In this document: positions 1 through 8,806 of the stretch, one piece after another
Numbering within the stretch: position 1 is the first letter of the stretch
Layout of the letters: every line of letters begins with the position of its first letter
NCBI GenBank assembly: GCA_965218555.1
Contig: OZ244625.1
Coordinates: 2,542,001-2,606,000, forward strand
Source: JAPPLB01 sp965218555
Lineage (GTDB): Bacteria; Acidobacteriota; Terriglobia; Bryobacterales; UBA6623
DNA length: 64,000 nucleotides
Direction of reading: 5' to 3'
Made by a program: the position numbers and the translations under genes
The notes under the pieces: generated by a model
Database searches by the model: none
What the model saw: the letters and a program-made list of their open reading frames with translations, nothing else
What the model was told of the DNA's origin: nothing

Positions 1-704
1 CCTGGCTGAGCTACGACCTGCTGGCCGCCGTCGAGCACGAGCGCGCCGGCGATCCGCAAGCGTTCACGGGCGGACCGGCCTTCATCGGCAACGACATCGC
101 GGCGCGAAGAGATCTGTGGGTCGCGTGGGTGTGGGAGCGGGTGGGCGACGTGCTGTGGACACGCGAGGTGCACACCCTGCGGCGCGCCTCGTTCGCCGAA
201 CAGGCGGCTACGCTGGACGATCTGGTGGAGCGCTACCGCCCGCTGCGGATCGCGATGGACCAGACCGGCATGGGCGAGGCCCCGACCGAGGAGGCGAAGC
301 GCCGCTACGGCGAGCAGCGCGTCGAGGGGGTGCTGTTCACAGCGGCGGCGAAGCAGCACATGGCCACACTGCTCAAGCAGCACGCCGAAGACCGGAAGAT
401 GCGGATTCCGCCGGATGCCGCGGTCCGCGCCGATCTGCACTCGCTGCGGCGGGTGACCACCCCGGCGGGGAACGTCCGCTTCGACGTGCACGGCGGCGAG
501 GGAGACGGTCACGCCGACCGCGCCTGGGCCGCGGCGCTGGGAGTCTACGCGGCCGACACGCCGGTCGAGGTGTACGACTACCGGCCGGTGCGGAGCCGCT
601 ACCGCCCGGAGACCGGGTGCGGCAGCCGCCGGCACGACGACGACCGCGACTCCGGATTCCGTCGCGTGCGGGCGACGGGCGGATTCGTGCGGGGGGCGAT
701 CTGA
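1..704 (+). CDS. Phage terminase large subunit, Mu gp28 type (3' part)
   Basis: This is the C-terminal part of the DNA-packaging motor; the gene enters from the left edge and the first in-frame codon is at base 3. The visible 233 residues cover the nuclease half of the protein, starting near the family motif GNDIAARRDLWVAWVWE. A conserved acidic segment, AMDQTGMGEAPTEE, follows, and near the end GEGDGHADRAWAAALG resembles the last acidic site of terminase RNase H-like nucleases. Its stop codon overlaps the portal start (TGATG at 702-706), so the two are translationally coupled, as in Mu. The identity rests on motifs and on the neighbouring portal gene; the ATPase half is not visible. Confidence 0.9.
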   Translation, partial: WLSYDLLAAVEHERAGDPQAFTGGPAFIGNDIAARRDLWVAWVWERVGDVLWTREVHTLRRASFAEQAATLDDLVERYRPLRIAMDQTGMGEAPTEEAKRRYGEQRVEGVLFTAAAKQHMATLLKQHAEDRKMRIPPDAAVRADLHSLRRVTTPAGNVRFDVHGGEGDGHADRAWAAALGVYAADTPVEVYDYRPVRSRYRPETGCGSRRHDDDRDSGFRRVRATGGFVRGAI

Positions 705-1969
705 TGGCCGATGAGATCCGCCTCTACGGCCCCGACGGCCGCCCCGTGCGCAAGCGCGATCTGACCCGCGAGGCGGGCGCGCCGACGCTGACCGGCGTGC
801 GGCAGCTCTGGCGCGGCGAATCGATCGCCTCGGGGCTGACGCCGCAACGCCTGGCGGCGATCCTGAGGACGGCGGCGGACACGGACGGCCACCAGCGCGA
901 CTATCTGACGCTGGCCGAGGAGATGGAGGAGCGCGACCCGCACTACGCCGCCGTACTGGGAGTGCGCAAGCGGGCCGTCTCGGGGCTCGAGCCGACGGTC
1001 GAGGCGGCTTCGGATGACGCCGGCGACGTCGAGCTGGCCGACGCCGTCCGCGAGCTGGTGCGGGCGCCGGCGTTCGGCACGCTGCTCGACGACTGCCTCG
1101 ACGCTCTGGGTAAGGGGTTTGCGGCGGTCGAGATCATCTGGGACCGCTCGACAAGCGAATGGCGGCCCGAACGCTACGAGTGGCGCGATCCGCGGTTCTT
1201 TGTTTTTGACTACGAGGATGGCCGGACCCTGCGATTGCTGGACGAGGCCGACAGCTTCCGGGGCATCGCGCTGGCGCCCTGCAAGTGGATCGTCCACGTG
1301 CCGCGGCTGAAGTCGGGCCTGCCGCTGCGCGGCGGGCTGGCTCGGCTGGTCGCTATCGCCTATATGGTCAAGTCGTACACGGTCACCGACTGGACGGCGT
1401 TCGCGGAGGTGTTCGGGATGCCGTTGCGGCTGGGGCGATACGGGGAGCGCGCGACCGAGGCGGATATCGAGAAGCTCGTCGGCGCGGTTGCGAACCTGAG
1501 CACCGACGCGGCCGCGGTGCTGCACGAATCGATGCGGATCGAGTTCGTCGAGCCCGGCAACCGCACCGGCGGCGCCGATCTGTTCGAGAAGTTGGCGATG
1601 TATCTCGACAAGCAGGTCTCTAAGGCCGTGCTGGGGCAGACGATGACGGCCGACGACGGCAGCTCGCAGAGCCAGGCCAAGGTCCATGACGAGGTGCGGG
1701 GCGACATCCTGCGCTCCGACGCGCGGCAGCTCGCCGACACGCTGAACCGCGATCTGGTCCGCCCGTTTATCGACCTGAACCGCGGGCCGCAGGATCGGTA
1801 TCCGCGGCTGGCGCTGCCGGTTAACGATATGGAGGACATCCGGACGCTGGCGGAGGCGCTTGAAAAGCTCGTCCCGCTGGGGCTGGGGGTCGAGGCCTCG
1901 GTAATCCGCGACAAGCTGGGACTGCCGGACCCCGAAGACGGCGCCGAGCTGCTGGGCCGGGAACCATGA
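704..1969 (+). CDS. Phage portal protein, Mu gp29 / DUF935 family
   Basis: The portal forms the head vertex through which DNA enters and leaves. The 421-residue product begins MADEIRLYGPDGRPV and carries DUF935 features: the block AEEMEERDPHYAAVLGVRKR, GKGFAAVEIIW, MPLRLGRYG near residue 238, and KAVLGQTMTADDG. Mu gp29 is about 512 residues, so this copy is short. It ends abruptly at PDPEDGAELLGREP, where homologues continue, so the 3' end looks truncated. The foreign ATPase cassette follows directly. A second, diverged fragment of the same gene, ending in nearly the same residues, lies beyond the cassette at 4142-4331. ATG 704 is chosen because it overlaps the terminase stop. Confidence 0.9.
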   Translation: MADEIRLYGPDGRPVRKRDLTREAGAPTLTGVRQLWRGESIASGLTPQRLAAILRTAADTDGHQRDYLTLAEEMEERDPHYAAVLGVRKRAVSGLEPTVEAASDDAGDVELADAVRELVRAPAFGTLLDDCLDALGKGFAAVEIIWDRSTSEWRPERYEWRDPRFFVFDYEDGRTLRLLDEADSFRGIALAPCKWIVHVPRLKSGLPLRGGLARLVAIAYMVKSYTVTDWTAFAEVFGMPLRLGRYGERATEADIEKLVGAVANLSTDAAAVLHESMRIEFVEPGNRTGGADLFEKLAMYLDKQVSKAVLGQTMTADDGSSQSQAKVHDEVRGDILRSDARQLADTLNRDLVRPFIDLNRGPQDRYPRLALPVNDMEDIRTLAEALEKLVPLGLGVEASVIRDKLGLPDPEDGAELLGREP

Positions 1970-2340
1970 ATGCGCACAAGTGACTCCCATGAGGTCGCAA
2001 ATCAGCCTCTCTCCTGCCGGTTGGGAGCGCTTCTCTTTGCAGAAATCCTTGCTACTGCTTGGTGTCCCTCTGTGGTACTCGGCGACTTGCAGCGGATGTG
2101 CTTGCACCAGGAGCAACGAGTACGCTGATACGGATTTTTTGATTTTTTCGACCGCGTCCGTGAGTGTGCGGTCGCGCGAGGTCCGAGCGTGTCGCTTCAT
2201 GAGGGCGGCGCGCCGCGCAACCGGGCCGCTGTTGCGTCGCTGATAAACTGAGGCGTAGGATAACTCAGGGTGGCTGTGTTCAACGGTTGCCCCTCAATAC
2301 GCGAACCGTAGCCGGACAGAAACCGCGAGAAGACAGTCTC
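1970..2340. other. Intergenic stretch before the ATPase cassette
   Basis: No gene is supported here. The stretch is less GC-rich than the phage genes and includes a T-rich patch near 2135-2150. It marks the left junction of the inserted cassette and presumably holds its promoter, but no clear -35/-10 pair was found. Confidence 0.4.
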
Positions 2341-3438
2341 ATGATTTCCTCGATCCGCATTGAAGGGTTCAGGAGGTTTGATCGCTTCGACATGGGCGAT
2401 CTGGGCCGCGTCAATCTGTTGGTGGGAGCCAACAACAGCGGCAAGACTTCCATCCTGGAAGCACTTCACCTGCTGACCAGTCGATCCGACCCGTTCGCGC
2501 TATGGCGAATACATTGGCGCAGAGGTGAAAGGGCAATCGCGCACGCGCGGCCGTCAGAACCTGAAGTAGATGTATCGCATCTCTTTACCGGTCATGAGTT
2601 GCACTTGGGATCCGAGTTTCGTTTGTCCGCGATGAATCAGAGTCCGCATCGGTCTCTGAGCGTCAAAGTGGAAGAGCTGACCGCAAAGGAACGAGACTTC
2701 GTCCGGCTCCCTGGAGGCAGCGTTCCGAGGTTGTGCCTTCGTCTGACAGGGCCCCCGCGACCGCTGGTTGCCTTCATTCCACTGAGTACTTCAGGGACAT
2801 TATCTTCCGATTCTCTGGAAATGCCGCGGCGAGGACGAAGGAGACCCTCGCCCGCTGATACATCGCGTGTACAGTACATCACGACGGAGGCGATGGACGG
2901 CGATGATCTCGTTGAAATGTGGGACGCTATCGCTCTGACGCCCGACGAAGAGCTTGTCCTTGGCGCGTTGGCGTGTCTGGATCCGGGCATCGAGCGAATC
3001 GCGGCACAAGCCGGTACTGAATATTGGGGAGGGATCAGCAACCGGTCTGGATTTATCGTCAAGCATAAGCGATTTGAGAATCCGGTGCCGATGGGAAGCA
3101 TGGGCGACGGGCTTTGGCGACTGCTTTCCCTGGCCATTGCCATTACGCAATGCCGCGGCGGCGTACTGCTTGTTGACGAAATCGATACCGGCCTTCACCA
3201 CACCGCGATGTCCGATATGTGGAAACTGATTATTTCCGCCGCGGAGAGATTTGACGTTCAAGTATTTGCGACCACGCACAGTTCCGACTGCGTCAACAGT
3301 ATCGCGCTGAGCAGCGCTGATCTGGAATATTCTCAGCAAGTCACTCTCCAACGCATCGAGCCGGATCGACAGCGTGCGACGCCGTACAGTGCGGAGGAAG
3401 TAGAGACCGCATCCAGGCACGCCGTTGAAGTTCGATAA
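2341..3438 (+). CDS. OLD/PARIS-type AAA ATPase, probable anti-phage component
   Basis: This is a 365-residue ABC/SMC-type ATPase of the AAA_15/AAA_21 (OLD-like) group. It opens with the typical strand MISSIRIEGFRRF, then Walker A GANNSGKTS at residues 29-37. A signature-like segment MGDGLWRLLSLAIA, Walker B GVLLVDEIDTGLHH (about 274-287) and the switch histidine in FATTHSSDC (about 309-316) follow. ATG 2341 is preferred over an upstream in-frame ATG at 2287 because it starts exactly at the family N-terminus and has a GAGAAG purine tract upstream. The next gene starts at the base after the stop. ATPase plus TOPRIM-like partner is the architecture of PARIS and related abortive-infection systems. 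Codon use is less GC-rich than the flanking phage genes, suggesting transfer. The defensive role is inferred. Confidence 0.8.
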   Translation: MISSIRIEGFRRFDRFDMGDLGRVNLLVGANNSGKTSILEALHLLTSRSDPFALWRIHWRRGERAIAHARPSEPEVDVSHLFTGHELHLGSEFRLSAMNQSPHRSLSVKVEELTAKERDFVRLPGGSVPRLCLRLTGPPRPLVAFIPLSTSGTLSSDSLEMPRRGRRRPSPADTSRVQYITTEAMDGDDLVEMWDAIALTPDEELVLGALACLDPGIERIAAQAGTEYWGGISNRSGFIVKHKRFENPVPMGSMGDGLWRLLSLAIAITQCRGGVLLVDEIDTGLHHTAMSDMWKLIISAAERFDVQVFATTHSSDCVNSIALSSADLEYSQQVTLQRIEPDRQRATPYSAEEVETASRHAVEVR

Positions 3439-4097
3439 ATGCCAGGTCCGGACAACCCGCGACGGTTGGTCGTCGAGGGCATCGACGACCTATACTCCGT
3501 GGTCGGTATCATGCGGATGCATACGCTGTGGCCCGCTGACCGGGCAATAGCTCCGGTTTGGATCGACCTCGGCGGAAGCGCTGACGAGATACTGGAGCCA
3601 ACCTACCTACGCGTCCTTCTGAAAACCACCACAATTCAGACGCTCGGCATAATGTTTGACGCGAATGCGAAACACGACGCGCGCTACAACCGCCTGCGAG
3701 ATATCTGTGGGAAGTTCTTCCCAGGCTTGCCGGATGTGATGCCGCGCGGCGGACTCATTGTCGATAACGATGACGGGAGGCGATTGGGCGCGTGGATTAT
3801 GCCTGACAATGCTTCCAAGGTGCTCTGGAAGACTTCTTGCTGTCCCTTATTCCTGACGGCGGCAGACCGCTATTGCAACATGTGGATAAGATTATCTCGG
3901 AGGTAAGCGCTGTCGCGCCGTTTCGGAAAGCCCATGCTCGGAAGGCGCTGCTCTATTCCTGGCTGGCGCTACAGGATCCGCCAAGTCAGAATCCTCGTGA
4001 AGCACTGTACAGCAAGGCTCTTGATCCTGCATTGCCGAGCGCGCGGACCTTTGTGGATTGGTTCTGCGAGCTGTACCAGCTCCCAAGCAATGGTTAG
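3439..4097 (+). pseudogene. DUF3226 TOPRIM-like effector, frameshifted
   Basis: The 5' part (3439 onward) encodes a DUF3226-type protein: RRLVVEGIDDLYSVV near the start carries the TOPRIM-like acidic E-G-x-D, then LGIMFDANAKHDARYNRL, then RRLGAWIMPDN. After that the zero frame reads unrelated residues and stops at 3906. The expected continuation (LEDFLLSLIPDG, then a helical C-terminus ending CELYQLPSNG) lies in the -1 frame to 4097. A single lost base near 3818-3822 (AAGGT) would restore N-A-S-K-G-A-L-E-D-F-L. It may therefore be a recent mutation, a base-calling error or, less likely, a programmed shift. It abuts the ATPase gene with no gap and is probably its nuclease/effector partner. Confidence 0.7.
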
Positions 4098-4141
4098 CCA
4101 AAGGCTCACTTTAGTGTCGGAAGTGTCGGAGGATCTGTCGG

Positions 4142-4331
4142 CGGGATGCCGCTGCGGCTGGGGCGCTACGGGCCGGGGGCGACCGAAACCGACATCGCGG
4201 AGCTGATGCGGGCGGTGGCCAACCTGGGCACGGACGCGGCGGCGGTGCTGCCCGACTCGATGCGGATCGAGTTCACCGAGGCCGGCAACCGCACCGGCGG
4301 CGCCGAGCTGCTGGGCAGGGAAAGGCCGTGA
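4142..4331 (+). pseudogene. Diverged portal-gene fragment after the cassette
   Basis: An open frame of 63 codons repeats portal residues from MPLRLGRYG to AGNRTGGA, at roughly 80% identity to the intact gene, then jumps directly to AELLGRERP and stops. The portal gene ends in almost the same residues (AELLGREP). The fragment therefore equals a piece of the portal with an internal deletion. It is too diverged to be a fresh duplication and more likely derives from a related phage. It continues straight into a heptad repeat. No start codon or function is implied. Confidence 0.8.
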
Positions 4332-4392
4332 TTCGTGATTCGTGTTTCGTGATTCAAAAACAAAAAACCAGCGACACGAAGCGTGGCCTTTC
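4321..4392. repeat. Heptad repeat element E1
   Basis: The left arm reads AAAGGCCGTG followed by ATTCGTG/TTTCGTG heptads; the right arm is CGACACGAAGCGTGGCCTTT. The arms are inverted around a short A-rich core. It follows the portal remnant directly. Confidence 0.75.
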
Positions 4393-4401
4393 CCGGGGAG
4401 C

Positions 4402-4827
4402 TTAGGAGGTCGGGGCGGGATTGACGCCGCAGTGCTCCATCAGAAGACCGATCTGTTCTCGCAGTCCCTCGTTGATCGTCGCCAAGTAGGACGACTGCCC
4501 CGTCGCGTCGTCGGTCCAGCCGATGTTTTCGGCACGATGGAGCTTGCGGATCAACTCGGGCGCCTGGGCGCCCCGCACTTCGAGGTGATAGTACGAACGA
4601 TCACTGTCCCCGGATTTCGCCCTTGGATAGTGCGCCACTTCGTGACGCATCGCGTACTCCCCCTCCCCCGGCGAAGACCAGCGCTGGTCGAATTGGTCGG
4701 CATCTGAAATACCCACGAAGCTGGAATCCTTGTGGTGCTTCGCTGCCCAGCGGGTGTTCGGCTCCGAGGTTCCACAGACCCACTGGGGCGGGAGGATGTC
4801 TCCGGAGTCTCCACGGCAATCTTCCAC
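4402..4827 (-). CDS. Hypothetical protein (possibly a fragment)
   Basis: An open frame of 141 codons starts at ATG 4827 on the minus strand. Its third positions are GC-rich, consistent with real coding. Recognisable segments such as MRHEVAHYPRAKSGD and SYLATINEGLREQIGLLMEH look like a folded, partly helical protein, but no family was recognised. The opposite strand begins an FAD-oxidoreductase fragment close to its 5' end, so this gene may itself be broken at that junction. Confidence 0.4.
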   Translation of the reverse strand: MEDCRGDSGDILPPQWVCGTSEPNTRWAAKHHKDSSFVGISDADQFDQRWSSPGEGEYAMRHEVAHYPRAKSGDSDRSYYHLEVRGAQAPELIRKLHRAENIGWTDDATGQSSYLATINEGLREQIGLLMEHCGVNPAPTS

Positions 4828-4831
4828 GTCC

Positions 4832-5503
4832 GGCCGGCCGGTTCGAAAAGTGTACCGGCGTCCATCCGAGGTAGTCGTAGAGTACGAAAGCGGAAAGACG
4901 GAGACGTTTGATGATGTCGTCTTCTCGTCGAACGCGAATCAAACGCTGATGATCCTGGATCGACCGACCTTCCTGGAGAGCTATCTTCTCTCTTCGATCC
5001 GTTACGAGAGTGAACTGCACAACCATACGGTCGTTCATTCCGACGCCTCGGTTCTTCCGGACAACGATGTCAAGCCGCTCGCCACCCGGAGCAACCACAT
5101 CGAGCAGTACGGGGTGAGGCCGGACAACTGCGAAATCACCTACATCATGCATAATCAGCAGCCTTGTGCGAATCGATCGGACAAGCCATGCCTGGTGACC
5201 TACAACCCGATCAGTCGGATCGACGAAAGCAAGATCGTCAAGAAGTGGTGGTTTCAGCACATCGTGCACGATGTGCCTCACGTGGCCTTTCTCATGCATT
5301 TGTTCCGCTTTGTTCAGGGCAGGAGGCGAACGTGGCACTGTGGCGCTCACACTCTGATCAACAGCCAGGAGACCTGTTTCGTGTCCGGCCTCGTCACGGC
5401 GAGACAGATCGGAGCGGACTATCCGTTTCAGGATTCTGAAGCAAGGAAGTGGTTCAACTTTTACGGCCGCACGATGTACGGTTGGCGCTTCAGGAAGGCG
5501 TGA
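4832..5503 (+). pseudogene. C-terminal fragment of an FAD-dependent amine-oxidase-like protein
   Basis: The frame carries the C-terminal half of a predicted NAD/FAD-binding oxidoreductase (COG2907-like): VVVEYESGKTETFDDVVFS, then DRPTFLESYLLSSIRY, TVVHSDASVLP, YNPISRID and the FAD-contacting tail WHCGAHTLIN...SGLVTARQIG. The Rossmann GxGxxG N-terminus is absent, and the reading frame overlaps an unrelated minus-strand frame upstream. The gene is therefore truncated at its 5' side and probably not functional. It is bacterial cargo inside the prophage region. Confidence 0.65.
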
Positions 5504-5700
5504 AGCAGGGCTTGCCCGCTGCGGTGAGGCGCTCGTTATTTTAATTCAGGACCGAAAGTTAAATAGCGAACGCTCTTGTTTCAAGAATGCGAATAAGGGC
5601 GGTCCATCATGCAGCGCGGGGAAATGAGCAGCTACGGCGTGACGAGCGCCGGCTCCGAGCCGGTTAGCGCCTTGGCGCTGCAAGCCGCAACCGTCCGAGC

Positions 5701-5764
5701 CACGGCCTGTAAGGTTTTCACGAAACACGAGACACGAGCCACGAGCCACGAATCACGGCTTTTC
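5701..5764. repeat. Heptad repeat element E2
   Basis: CCTGTAAGGTTTT is followed by units CACGAAA, CACGAGA, CACGAGC (twice) and CACGAAT, ending CACGGCTTTT. It lies directly at the 3' end of the minus-strand TonB receptor gene. The rest of 5504-5764 shows no gene. Confidence 0.8.
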
Positions 5765-8131
5765 CTAGAAGCTGATGCGCAGGCCGCCGTTCGCCTGCCG
5801 GAACAGGCCCGGCTGGATGCCTTGCGGCGCGCGTGACGAGATGTACATCTCGTCGAAAGCGTTCTTGATCGTGAAATACGGCTCGAACAGCCAGCGTTCG
5901 CGCCGGATCTCGTAGCCGATGGCAAGGTTCGCGACCTGGTACGACGGGAGCTGCCCCACGGTGCCGTCCAGCGACGGTGCGACCGTTTCCCGATTGTCGC
6001 CGAACTGTTCCGCGACGGCGTTCAGGTCGATCTGGAAGCTCAAGCCCCCGTACTGCTTCACGCCGAAGATCACGCCGAAGGTATGCTTGGGAGCATAGGG
6101 GAGCCGGTTCCCGCCGTAGAGATCGTTGTCCGTGAATGCGGCCGTCGGCAGGTACATGTGGCGCATGTCCGTGTAGAGGCTCCAGCCGGCGATATCCGCC
6201 AAGCGGTTCCAATGCACCTTCAGGGAGCTCTCGAAACCCTGGTGCAGGGTGGCGCCGCCGTTGGTCACCGTCGTGGTGGCGCCGCCCGACTCGGCGGCGG
6301 TGATGATCTGGTTCGAGAAATCCATTCGGAAGAACGTGAACTCGCCGGAAACCGCCTGCCGGCCGGCCAGCCGGATGCCGGCTTCGTAGTTCCACGACAG
6401 TTCCGCGTCCAGGTCGAGATTCTCGCCGCTGCTCGAGATCGCGATCTTGGTCCCGGGAGGGGCGAAGCCGCGGTGGACGCCGCTGAAGAACGTCACGTTG
6501 TCGTGCGCCCGCACCGAGAAGCCCAGCCCCGGGATGGCCGTCGTGACGCCGTTGTCGTTGCGGATATCGACGTTCGTCGGATCTCCCGACACGCGCTTGC
6601 GTGTGATGTGCCGTTCCTGGTTGTAGCGCACGAAGCGCACGCCGGGCGTCAGTGAGATGCGCGAGTCGATCACGAAACGGTTCTGGATGTAGCCCGCGAA
6701 CGCCCTGCCGTAGCGGAACTCGTCGTCGCGGATGATGCCCGTTCTGGCGTCGAAGTGGTCCCCGTTGACCCGGCGGTCATGCGCTTTCTCGTAGATGTAG
6801 CGGACGCCCAGGTCGAGATTGCCATAGGCGTGCGTGAGCGCGTAGTTCGTTTGGGCGCCGTAGACATCGAACAGGCGGTTCCGGTTCCCTGCGGAGTTGC
6901 GCAGGTAAACCGCTCCCCCGGGGACGGACGGGTCCCCGGCAATTCCCAGGTAGTCGCGCCCCCTGTCCGAGCGGTCAAAGTCCTGCCGGCCCCAGAAGCG
7001 CTTGGTGGAGTACAGGAATCCCGTGCTGCTCAGAACCGCGTTGGGGCTGATCGTGTAGGAGTGGGAAAGCGAACCGGAGAGCCGCTCGACGTCGAGCGTG
7101 TCCGAGGGCACCGGGTTCTGGTCCGGGTTGGACTCGAACATCGGGGTGGTCAAGCCCAGGTAGGTCGAGTTCGACACCTCGTCGTAGAGGCCGGCCTTCA
7201 GCGCGATCGCGTGGCGGTCGTTGGGCCGAAAGCTGAACTTGGTCTGCACGTCCTCGATGTCGTAGTAGAACTGACGCCATCCGTCTCCCTGCTTGTGCAG
7301 GTAGTTGGTGATCCAGCCCAGCGACTGGTCGCGGTTGCTTCCGCCCAGTGACGCCTGGCCGACGAACAAGTCTCGCTGCCCGCTCTCGAGATCCACCTCG
7401 CCGTGAAACTTCGAAGGCGGCTCCGGCGTGACGAAATTCACCAGCCCTCCGACCGTCTGCGGGCCGTGGGCGATCTGGCCGCTGCCCTTCAGGACCTCGA
7501 CCCGGCTCATCCGCTCGATCGGCGGGGAGTAGTACATGTCGGGCTCCCCATAGGGCGCGAGGGCGATCGGGATGCCGTCCTCCAGCATCAGCACCTTGCG
7601 GCTGCGGTTGGGGTTCAGGCCGCGCATGCCGATGTTGAGCCGCATCGCGGCCGGCCCCGAGTCTTCCCGCAGGTTGACTCCGGGAATGCGCCGCAGCACC
7701 TCGTTCGCGTCGATCGGCTTGGCGGCGGTCAAGTCCTCTTTGCTAACCAGATGCAAAGAACCGGGAATCGACGTACGCAGATCCTCCAGCGACGCGACCA
7801 CTTCGACGGACGCCCGGTTGCGCTTGATCTCGGTCACCTGGATCGACAGGGAGGACGTCTCGCCATTTCCCTCGGCCTCGACCGGTTCGAAGTCCTCCGA
7901 CGTGACGCGGACGGTGAATTTCCCGTCGGGTACATCGGCCAAGCGGTACTTGCCGAGAGCATCGGAGATCGTGGACTCTCCGCTTTCGACGACCTCTACC
8001 GTCGCTCCGGCAACCGGATAGCCGTTGGGATCGGTCAGGTCACCGCTAATCATGCGGCCTTGCACGCTCGCGGCGAGCAGCAGCAAAGTCGCCAGGGCGG
8101 AGGCTCCGGGGCGCAGATATGGCAATAACAT
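5765..8131 (-). CDS. TonB-dependent receptor, FecA-like
   Basis: A 788-residue outer-membrane receptor. It has a signal peptide (residues 1-25, hydrophobic ALATLLLLAASV), a carboxypeptidase-regulatory-like beta domain (about 28-100; DPNGYPVAGATVEVV), a plug domain (about 120-245) and a 22-strand-type barrel ending in the expected C-terminal Phe (GGLRISF). The plug motifs NEVLRRIPGVNLRED, APYGEPDMYYSPPIERMS and EVLKGSGQIAHGPQTVGG match FecA-type ferric-citrate receptors closely, so iron-chelate uptake is likely; the substrate is inferred. It sits between phage portal and protease genes, where Mu would have gp30/gp31. It is therefore foreign to the phage and flanked by heptad repeats on both sides. 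Confidence 0.92.
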   Translation of the reverse strand: MLLPYLRPGASALATLLLLAASVQGRMISGDLTDPNGYPVAGATVEVVESGESTISDALGKYRLADVPDGKFTVRVTSEDFEPVEAEGNGETSSLSIQVTEIKRNRASVEVVASLEDLRTSIPGSLHLVSKEDLTAAKPIDANEVLRRIPGVNLREDSGPAAMRLNIGMRGLNPNRSRKVLMLEDGIPIALAPYGEPDMYYSPPIERMSRVEVLKGSGQIAHGPQTVGGLVNFVTPEPPSKFHGEVDLESGQRDLFVGQASLGGSNRDQSLGWITNYLHKQGDGWRQFYYDIEDVQTKFSFRPNDRHAIALKAGLYDEVSNSTYLGLTTPMFESNPDQNPVPSDTLDVERLSGSLSHSYTISPNAVLSSTGFLYSTKRFWGRQDFDRSDRGRDYLGIAGDPSVPGGAVYLRNSAGNRNRLFDVYGAQTNYALTHAYGNLDLGVRYIYEKAHDRRVNGDHFDARTGIIRDDEFRYGRAFAGYIQNRFVIDSRISLTPGVRFVRYNQERHITRKRVSGDPTNVDIRNDNGVTTAIPGLGFSVRAHDNVTFFSGVHRGFAPPGTKIAISSSGENLDLDAELSWNYEAGIRLAGRQAVSGEFTFFRMDFSNQIITAAESGGATTTVTNGGATLHQGFESSLKVHWNRLADIAGWSLYTDMRHMYLPTAAFTDNDLYGGNRLPYAPKHTFGVIFGVKQYGGLSFQIDLNAVAEQFGDNRETVAPSLDGTVGQLPSYQVANLAIGYEIRRERWLFEPYFTIKNAFDEMYISSRAPQGIQPGLFRQANGGLRISF

Positions 8132-8186
8132 TGCTCGTGTCCGGTTGGGTTGAGGGAGCGGAGAGAAACCCGTTCGCGGCCTGCCG

Positions 8187-8230
8187 TAATCTCCGACAGT
8201 AATACATATTGCAACCTGTTGTCAAAAATG
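8187..8230 (-). promoter_or_regulatory. Possible promoter of the TonB receptor
   Basis: On the minus strand a perfect TTGACA is followed after about 15 bases by TATTAC, about 60-90 bases upstream of the receptor start. The AT-rich character stands out from the surroundings. The spacer is shorter than the usual 17, so the call is weak. Confidence 0.3.
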
Positions 8231-8657
8231 GGTGAGAGCAGTAACGCGGCGGCGGTGCCCGGGCGGCCCCCCCATCGTCAAGCTCAACCGATGAGCTGCT
8301 CGCCACTTTTCCCCCGGCCGGAAAGGCGCGTCCGACTGCCAGAACGGATACATCCGCACTTTGTCCGGCCCAGTCAAACCGTCAAACGACAAAAAATCCA
8401 GGTCGGCAAACTTCTTCAGCGATGCCGGGCCGCCTCCGGCCGCCTTCCCCGAGACACGTCTTTTTTTTCGACCCTCGGCCTTACTCCCCGTCGAGCTGTA
8501 GGCCATTTGCAAAAAGCCGCAGCCGCCCGCGCCAGCATCACGGCCTGTAAGGTTTTCCCGAAACACGAGCCACGAAACACGAATCACGGCTTTTTTGAGC
8601 CACGCATCACGGCCTGTAAGGTTTTTCACGAATCACGAAACACGAGTCACGGCTTTT
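8222..8657 (-). repeat. Composite heptad repeat E3 with degenerate coding body
   Basis: Several CACGANN arrays (8540-8657) adjoin a body read on the minus strand. The body carries a copy of the major-head 3' end (8484-8530; translated GAGGCGFLQMAYSSTG), then the box D segment, then SLKKFADLDFLSF and MYPFWQSDAPFRPGEKW. The last parts recur, degraded, in element E8 (30.7-30.9 kb). No functional gene is claimed. Confidence 0.7.
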
Positions 8658-8806
8658 GGTACTGAAGGGCTTCAGTCTTGGCAGGCGTCGGGGGGGCGTC
8701 TAGGGTGAGGGGTATGGCATCGCGCAACTTCCCCTTCACGCCACGGAACACGCTCCACCGGCCTCTACCTGGATTGGTACTGAAGGGCTTCAGTCTTGGC
8801 AGGCGT
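8657..8806 (+). repeat. 34-bp direct repeat pair upstream of the protease
   Basis: The same 34 bases, beginning TTGGTACTGAAGGGCTTCAG, occur at 8657-8690 and 8773-8806. Each holds the palindrome ACTGAAG-GG-CTTCAGT, and each is followed by a TAG stop and then an ATG (8713 and 8832). Read in frame, both copies encode LVLKGFSLGRR just before the stop. They look like a duplicated gene-end/gene-start junction; an operator role for the palindrome is possible. Confidence 0.75.

Noticed and set aside
8500..8660. Heptad arrays as a CRISPR
   Set aside because: Units are 7 bp with no unique spacers of constant length and no cas genes nearby.
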